A stretch of DNA of 64,000 bases from Bacteroides sp. GM023 (GTDB taxonomy: Bacteria > Bacteroidota > Bacteroidia > Bacteroidales > Bacteroidaceae). This document shows positions 59,959 through 64,000 of the stretch, in pieces. The stretch is from assembly GCF_014750685.1 (NCBI RefSeq), contig NZ_JAAXGE010000003.1:62001-126000 (forward strand). Reading direction: 5' to 3'. The notes under the pieces were generated by a model. That model had not been told where the DNA came from. It saw only the letters and a program-made list of their open reading frames with translations, and did no database searches. Position 1 is the first letter of the stretch. Every line of letters begins with the position of its first letter. The translations under genes were made by a program, and so were the position numbers.

Positions 59959-62343
59959 TTATTTGTATAATTTGGAGGAATCGAAAGTCTTCCACCAATC
60001 TTGATTCTTAGTACCGCCACTTGTCACCCAGCTTTCAAACAGCGAGTAGGCATTTTTAATGTTCGTATATTCCAAAGGCCATTGGAATTCAGCCGGAACC
60101 ATGATTCCCCATGCCAGATTCTCCTTACTGATATAATATCTCTTACGTGAAGTAGAACTGTCATCATTGTTTCCACCAAACAAATCAGTATTCGCCAGTT
60201 TGCTTGGCTGATAACCGGCAACGTGAATTTCTTTACGATTGTTTCTGTTTCCTTCTACAAAGATGAAAACATTCAACTTATTAATGTTGAGTTCGTCAAC
60301 AGAAATCGGATTACTGAATTTAATCGTGAAACTAATCTTTTTAGGGCTTTTATTGTTTGAACTGTTTTTGATGGTGTTAATCTGTTCATAACGATTGATT
60401 CCCAATGCTTTATGCGCATCGTCAAACAATGGAATAACAGCAAATTCCTGTCCGTTTTCAATTCGGTTATTATTCACATTGAAGTTTTGGATAAGCGAAT
60501 TATCATCGAACTCTACTGGTTGCGTGATGGCACTGGCAGGAACGCCGTCCAGCATGATAGCAGCTCCGATACTCTTCATTGCTCCGGCAGCTGCTAGATC
60601 AATACTTAGTTTGAACTCTTGCGCCTTATTATCTTTATTAATTAAAATCTTTCTTTCTTTGATAATCAGAACAGCGTCATTCATATCATAATCTCCGTAT
60701 AGCGGCCATTGATCCTCAAATAAATAGGTATAGTTATTAGTATCATCTATTGTTATCGGATAGTCGGGATCTTTAGGGGATTCACCTTCGTTTCCTCCGT
60801 TCTTAGTACCTGTACAAACTTCGATTATTATTTTGGATTCTCCTATTTTAGTGATGTATGCGCCATTTTGTACGTGATAATTAGCCCACCATCGTTCTTT
60901 CGCTACGTGACTATCAGACTCAATTGCTAAATTGCCGTCGTATGTGAAACCTTGCCCGGTTATTACCGGAGATTTTATCATAGAAGTATTTTCACCTTTT
61001 CCATAGAATTTGGCAGTACCCGGCGGTATAGCCAGGCTTGTAGTTGCGTCCAGCATTGAACCGTTAGTTAGGTTGACCACACCATTTTCAAATTTCATTG
61101 TAGGTGCTTTTAGGTATCCTTTGTTGAAGTTGAATGTAGCCCCATTGGCATGGAAAGAAGTAGTTGCTTCCATACTACAGGAATTGTTAACAGTAGTATT
61201 AGTGAAATTCATCGTTTCAAATACCATTATATTCGTGTTAGTAATAACGGCATTTGCATTGGCGATTATTTTTTTTCCATAAATCTCTCCATTATTTTCT
61301 AATGAAAAATTAGATGGTAAGTTAAAATCTCCCGTAAGCTCAATCTTGTTATCATTTACAATTTGCGTATTAGAGTTGATTGAGATGTCTTTACTTGTGA
61401 TCGTTCCTTTGTTATAGAGTGATGCACCATCATGTAGTGTAGTTCTAGCTGCTACTGATAATGTACCCCAGTTTCTTAATGCTGCGGGCTCACCATTCGT
61501 GAATGATATATCATTCGTTGTAACACTGCCTTGATCCATAATGGTCAGCACTGAATTTCTAACAAATGACATTGTTCCTGACGCTTCAATTTTAGCACCA
61601 TTCATGACGATGATTTCAATACCATTCTGAAACTGGAATGCTGACGGAATAGTCCATTTTGCATCTACGTAGACTCTAGTAGTGATTGCGCCTTCGTAGC
61701 CATGATAAGTAAATGTACCATTATAATCCGATGTAATTTTATAAGAAGAGCTAGATTGCAAAGCACTTCCGCCCATATCAGAGATTTCTTTTGCATCACC
61801 CGGTATAGTAGAATAATCTGGCTTTTCAAATGAAATACCTCTTGTTGCGACAGCACGGCTCATTAACGCTCTATTTTGTGCAGCGGATTCTACATAATAG
61901 AGTTTACAAGTCATATTATCACTGTTTTCCGGTACGTCGAACTGATATACCTGTTCGCGTCCTCTAGGGTCGATTTGTTTGATGTAAATCCCCTTTTGAG
62001 TGGATAGCAGGCTGATAGCTGCTGTAACTTTGAAGTTATTGCCTTTGTTAGCCGTCATTGTAGTAAGTGCGGAAGCACTTTCGTTAGCAAGAGGATCATC
62101 TGCGTATATTTCTACTAAATAAGCAAAAAGACCACCTTCTTCATCTTTCACTTCAACTGAAACATTCTTTGTTACCATCATGTTCCAATCAAAACCGTCG
62201 GGAGCGGCAAAGCCATCGCCCATAGGATTAGGTGTTTCATAAGACGGATCGTACAAATCCTTTCCCGAATCGACACAACTTAACATAGTACCTACCATTG
62301 CTATTGCAATGATTGGTATGAATTGAATAGTTTTTTTCATCAT
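59959..62343 (-). CDS. LruC-domain surface lipoprotein
   Basis: About 794 residues from the ATG pair at 62343/62340 (MMKKTIQFIPI). A lipoprotein signal (lipobox TMLSC) leads to the LruC N-terminal region (KDLYDPSYETPNP, DWNMMVTKNVSVEV), then a long Asn/Thr-rich beta-solenoid-like stretch (about 200-500) with many short repeats of INxNxxIxN type, and the C-terminal LruC/DUF4842 part with FEDQWPLYGDYDMNDAVLII, which looks like a Ca2+-binding loop. LruC proteins are outer-surface proteins linked to adhesion or biofilm matrix. It is a single gene with -7 box TATTTTTG at 62391-62384. Confidence 0.85.
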   Translation of the reverse strand: MMKKTIQFIPIIAIAMVGTMLSCVDSGKDLYDPSYETPNPMGDGFAAPDGFDWNMMVTKNVSVEVKDEEGGLFAYLVEIYADDPLANESASALTTMTANKGNNFKVTAAISLLSTQKGIYIKQIDPRGREQVYQFDVPENSDNMTCKLYYVESAAQNRALMSRAVATRGISFEKPDYSTIPGDAKEISDMGGSALQSSSSYKITSDYNGTFTYHGYEGAITTRVYVDAKWTIPSAFQFQNGIEIIVMNGAKIEASGTMSFVRNSVLTIMDQGSVTTNDISFTNGEPAALRNWGTLSVAARTTLHDGASLYNKGTITSKDISINSNTQIVNDNKIELTGDFNLPSNFSLENNGEIYGKKIIANANAVITNTNIMVFETMNFTNTTVNNSCSMEATTSFHANGATFNFNKGYLKAPTMKFENGVVNLTNGSMLDATTSLAIPPGTAKFYGKGENTSMIKSPVITGQGFTYDGNLAIESDSHVAKERWWANYHVQNGAYITKIGESKIIIEVCTGTKNGGNEGESPKDPDYPITIDDTNNYTYLFEDQWPLYGDYDMNDAVLIIKERKILINKDNKAQEFKLSIDLAAAGAMKSIGAAIMLDGVPASAITQPVEFDDNSLIQNFNVNNNRIENGQEFAVIPLFDDAHKALGINRYEQINTIKNSSNNKSPKKISFTIKFSNPISVDELNINKLNVFIFVEGNRNNRKEIHVAGYQPSKLANTDLFGGNNDDSSTSRKRYYISKENLAWGIMVPAEFQWPLEYTNIKNAYSLFESWVTSGGTKNQDWWKTFDSSKLYK

Positions 62344-62515
62344 ACAGTTATATTGCTTGATTGTTTGTAACCAACATCTTATACAAAAATAGTCGCATAT
62401 CTTATATTTAAGATACATTTCATACTGTTTTATGTAAGGAAAACAAATCTACTTCCGTTTTGGCTTCATTTTGGCTCCATTGGGATTACCCGAGGCTCTG
62501 CATGAATACAAAAGA

Positions 62516-62568
62516 AATCCCCTAATGCTCTCTTTTACAGGAATCTGCAAAACGAAAATTAGGGGATT
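62516..62568 (-). terminator. Intrinsic terminator of the asparaginase gene
   Basis: An 11 bp perfect stem (AATCCCCTAAT, 62516-62526; ATTAGGGGATT, 62558-62568) with a 31 nt loop and TTTCTTTTG on the minus strand. Confidence 0.7.
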
Positions 62569-62588
62569 GTACTAAATCAGTTTATCTT

Positions 62589-63629
62589 TTAGGACTTGGT
62601 GATTTCTCCTGTTAAACAGGAGTTCATTTTGTATCGGATGTCTTGGTTGGATAATCCGTGTCCCAATAAAAACATGAGTTTGGTTATAGCACATTCGGGA
62701 GTACTATCATATCCACTGATAACACCGGCTTCCAACAGATGTATCCCTGTCTCATAGCGTCCCATCTCTACCGCTCCCGAAGCGCATTGGGTGATGTTTA
62801 CAATAATAATCCCCCGTTCGGTAGCTTCCTTCAATTGGCGGATAAACCATTCTTTTTGTGGCGCATTTCCCGATCCGAAAGTCTTCATTACTACCGCTTT
62901 TAATCCGGGAACATGTAGGAGAGAAGTTACTATACTCTCTTGGATACCAGGGAAAAGCGTTAGTATAACCACATTTGTGTCAAATAGATAATGTGGTTTT
63001 AAAGGCTTGGTAAGGTCGGGCTTACGGATAAGGTTAGGCTCATATTTGATATGAATACCTACCCGTGCTAACGGTGGGTAATTAAAAGACCGGAATGCAT
63101 TAAAGTTTTCCGCGTTTATTTTGGTAGTACGGTTACCGCGCATTAAGTGATTCTCGAAGAATATGCATACTTCGGGAACAATGGCAGTGCCGTCCGGGTT
63201 CTTGGCAGCGGCGATTTCAATAGCGGTAATGAGATTTTCCTTTCCATCCGTCCGTAAAGTTCCGATAGGGAGTTGCGAGCCGGTGAGGATGACGGGTTTG
63301 CTTAGGTTCTCGAGCATAAAGCTTAAGGCAGAAGCAGTGTAAGCCATGGTATCCGTTCCATGAAGAATAACAAAACCATCAAAATAATCGTAGTTATAAT
63401 TGATAATCTTCACCAGTTTGGCCCAATAAGCAGGTTCCATATCCGAAGAGTCGAGAGGTGGCTCGAATTGATAGGAAGAGATGCGATAGTTGAATCTTTT
63501 CAGCTCGGGAACATGATTGAGCAGATGGTCGAAATTGAAATTCTCTAAAGCACCAGTTTCAGGATTTTCTATCATTCCGATAGTTCCACCCGTATAAATT
63601 AACAAAACAGAGGGAGTATCTACTTTCAT
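62589..63629 (-). CDS. ansA: Type I (cytoplasmic) L-asparaginase
   Basis: 346 residues without a signal peptide, the size of AnsA. The N-terminal active-site loop is IYTGGTIGMIENPETG (nucleophilic Thr in TGGT), the second motif is FVILHGTDTMAYTASAL (HGTDT) and a Lys follows in RTDGKENL. It hydrolyses asparagine to aspartate and ammonia. It is a single gene; a -7 box TATCTTTG lies at 63665-63658 on the minus strand. Confidence 0.94.
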   Translation of the reverse strand: MKVDTPSVLLIYTGGTIGMIENPETGALENFNFDHLLNHVPELKRFNYRISSYQFEPPLDSSDMEPAYWAKLVKIINYNYDYFDGFVILHGTDTMAYTASALSFMLENLSKPVILTGSQLPIGTLRTDGKENLITAIEIAAAKNPDGTAIVPEVCIFFENHLMRGNRTTKINAENFNAFRSFNYPPLARVGIHIKYEPNLIRKPDLTKPLKPHYLFDTNVVILTLFPGIQESIVTSLLHVPGLKAVVMKTFGSGNAPQKEWFIRQLKEATERGIIIVNITQCASGAVEMGRYETGIHLLEAGVISGYDSTPECAITKLMFLLGHGLSNQDIRYKMNSCLTGEITKS

Positions 63630-63793
63630 AACCGTTGAATTTCTGTTAAAACGCTGACAAAGATACCGATTAATTGGATATTATGAATAGTAAATGACGA
63701 ATTTGTTTGTAGATTAGATTGAAATGTTTTAAACCTGAATATTTATACGGGCTTATCCGATGATTTAAAAGAAAAAGCTCCTGTGTCTTTAAA

Positions 63794-63858
63794 AGTAAGT
63801 AGTTAAAGACCGGTTGACTGTGCGAACATATCCGTCCCGGTTACTTTAACTGCTTACT
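63794..63858 (-). terminator. Intrinsic terminator after trpA
   Basis: A 15 bp stem with one mismatch (63794-63808 with 63844-63858), an inner CCGG pair in the loop and TTTTAAAG following on the minus strand. Confidence 0.7.
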
Positions 63859-63873
63859 GTTGATTATCCTTAT

Positions 63874-64000
63874 TTATTTCAGTGCTTCTTTCAATTTGAG
63901 AATAGCCTTCTCCGGATCTTTTTCTTCTTCGAGCAGAGTGACAAATTTGCTACCAATGATTGCTCCCGAAGCATATTCGCATGCCGCCTGGAAAGTGGCT
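63874..64000 (-). CDS. trpA: Tryptophan synthase alpha chain, C-terminal end
   Basis: Only the last 42 residues are in the window; the gene continues beyond the right edge. The segment ASGAIIGSKFVTLLEEEKDPEKAI matches the C-terminal phosphate-binding region (GAIIGSxFV) and last helix of TrpA, which cleaves indole-3-glycerol phosphate. The terminator that follows indicates that trpA is last in its trp operon. Confidence 0.85.
   Translation of the reverse strand, partial: ATFQAACEYASGAIIGSKFVTLLEEEKDPEKAILKLKEALK

Overview
This 64 kb window is chromosomal DNA of a gut Bacteroides (order Bacteroidales). The evidence is the promoter grammar (a -7 element TAnnTTTG about 20 bp below a -33 TTTG or TTG, with no sigma-70 boxes), SusC-like TonB receptors with a CarboxypepD_reg domain, many SpII lipoproteins with acidic +2 regions, LruC, DUF4248, DUF2023 and DUF2149 proteins, and an HmuY/HmuS heme locus. 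I cannot fix the species. No rRNA, tRNA, CRISPR array or insertion sequence was seen.

Layout. 1-1.3 kb: a membrane/regulator/CreD-type operon (minus strand). 1.2-5.8 kb: a MarR-controlled TolC/EmrA/EmrB tripartite efflux operon with a palindromic operator on its promoter. 5.8-10.5 kb: uronate catabolism (UxaA, a LacI regulator, KDG kinase, KDPG aldolase), with two identical operator palindromes under divergent promoters. 10.6-20.6 kb: a seven-gene heme operon equivalent to Porphyromonas hmuYRSTUV plus a leading calycin-like lipoprotein. 20.7-29.0 kb: a His-rich CDF metal exporter, an AspT/YidE-type transporter, and a tandemly duplicated module of a His-rich small membrane protein plus a TonB receptor. 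29.4-34.3 kb: an OmpA-type protein, a coiled-coil lipoprotein and a 64-residue protein that lie downstream of a 262 bp invertible promoter segment beside its tyrosine recombinase. 34.4-36.4 kb: DUF4248, intergenic repeats and a second CDF exporter. 36.5-43.4 kb: a GH20 hexosaminidase, then a TetR regulator and a pair of ABC exporters. 43.4-44.3 kb: a long repeat-rich spacer with a candidate small RNA. 44.3-54.5 kb: an iron/redox block (porin, imelysin, di-heme oxidoreductase, CcsBA; flavodoxin, DUF2023, DoxDA; stand-alone AICAR transformylase). 54.7-56.0 kb: a hemerythrin/RIC protein with a LuxR-type regulator. 56.0-59.8 kb: two candidate small RNAs and a small exopolysaccharide operon. 59.9-64 kb: an LruC lipoprotein, type I asparaginase and the end of trpA.

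The most interesting signal is regulatory. Five promoters (heme operon, TetR/ABC exporters, porin/imelysin operon, flavodoxin, and a small RNA) carry the same inverted pair of heptamers, close to ATACCTA or ATCCCTA and TAGGTAT or TAGGGAT, separated by 35 or 36 bp and placed exactly 22 bp upstream of the -7 box. Two further promoters (second TonB module and second small RNA) carry the proximal half at the same position. Since most of the controlled genes are heme- or iron-related, I infer a common iron/heme-type regulon whose regulator is not identified here. The second notable system is the pair of paralogous small RNAs that share promoter, regulatory half-site and a nearly identical 5' region but end in different terminators.
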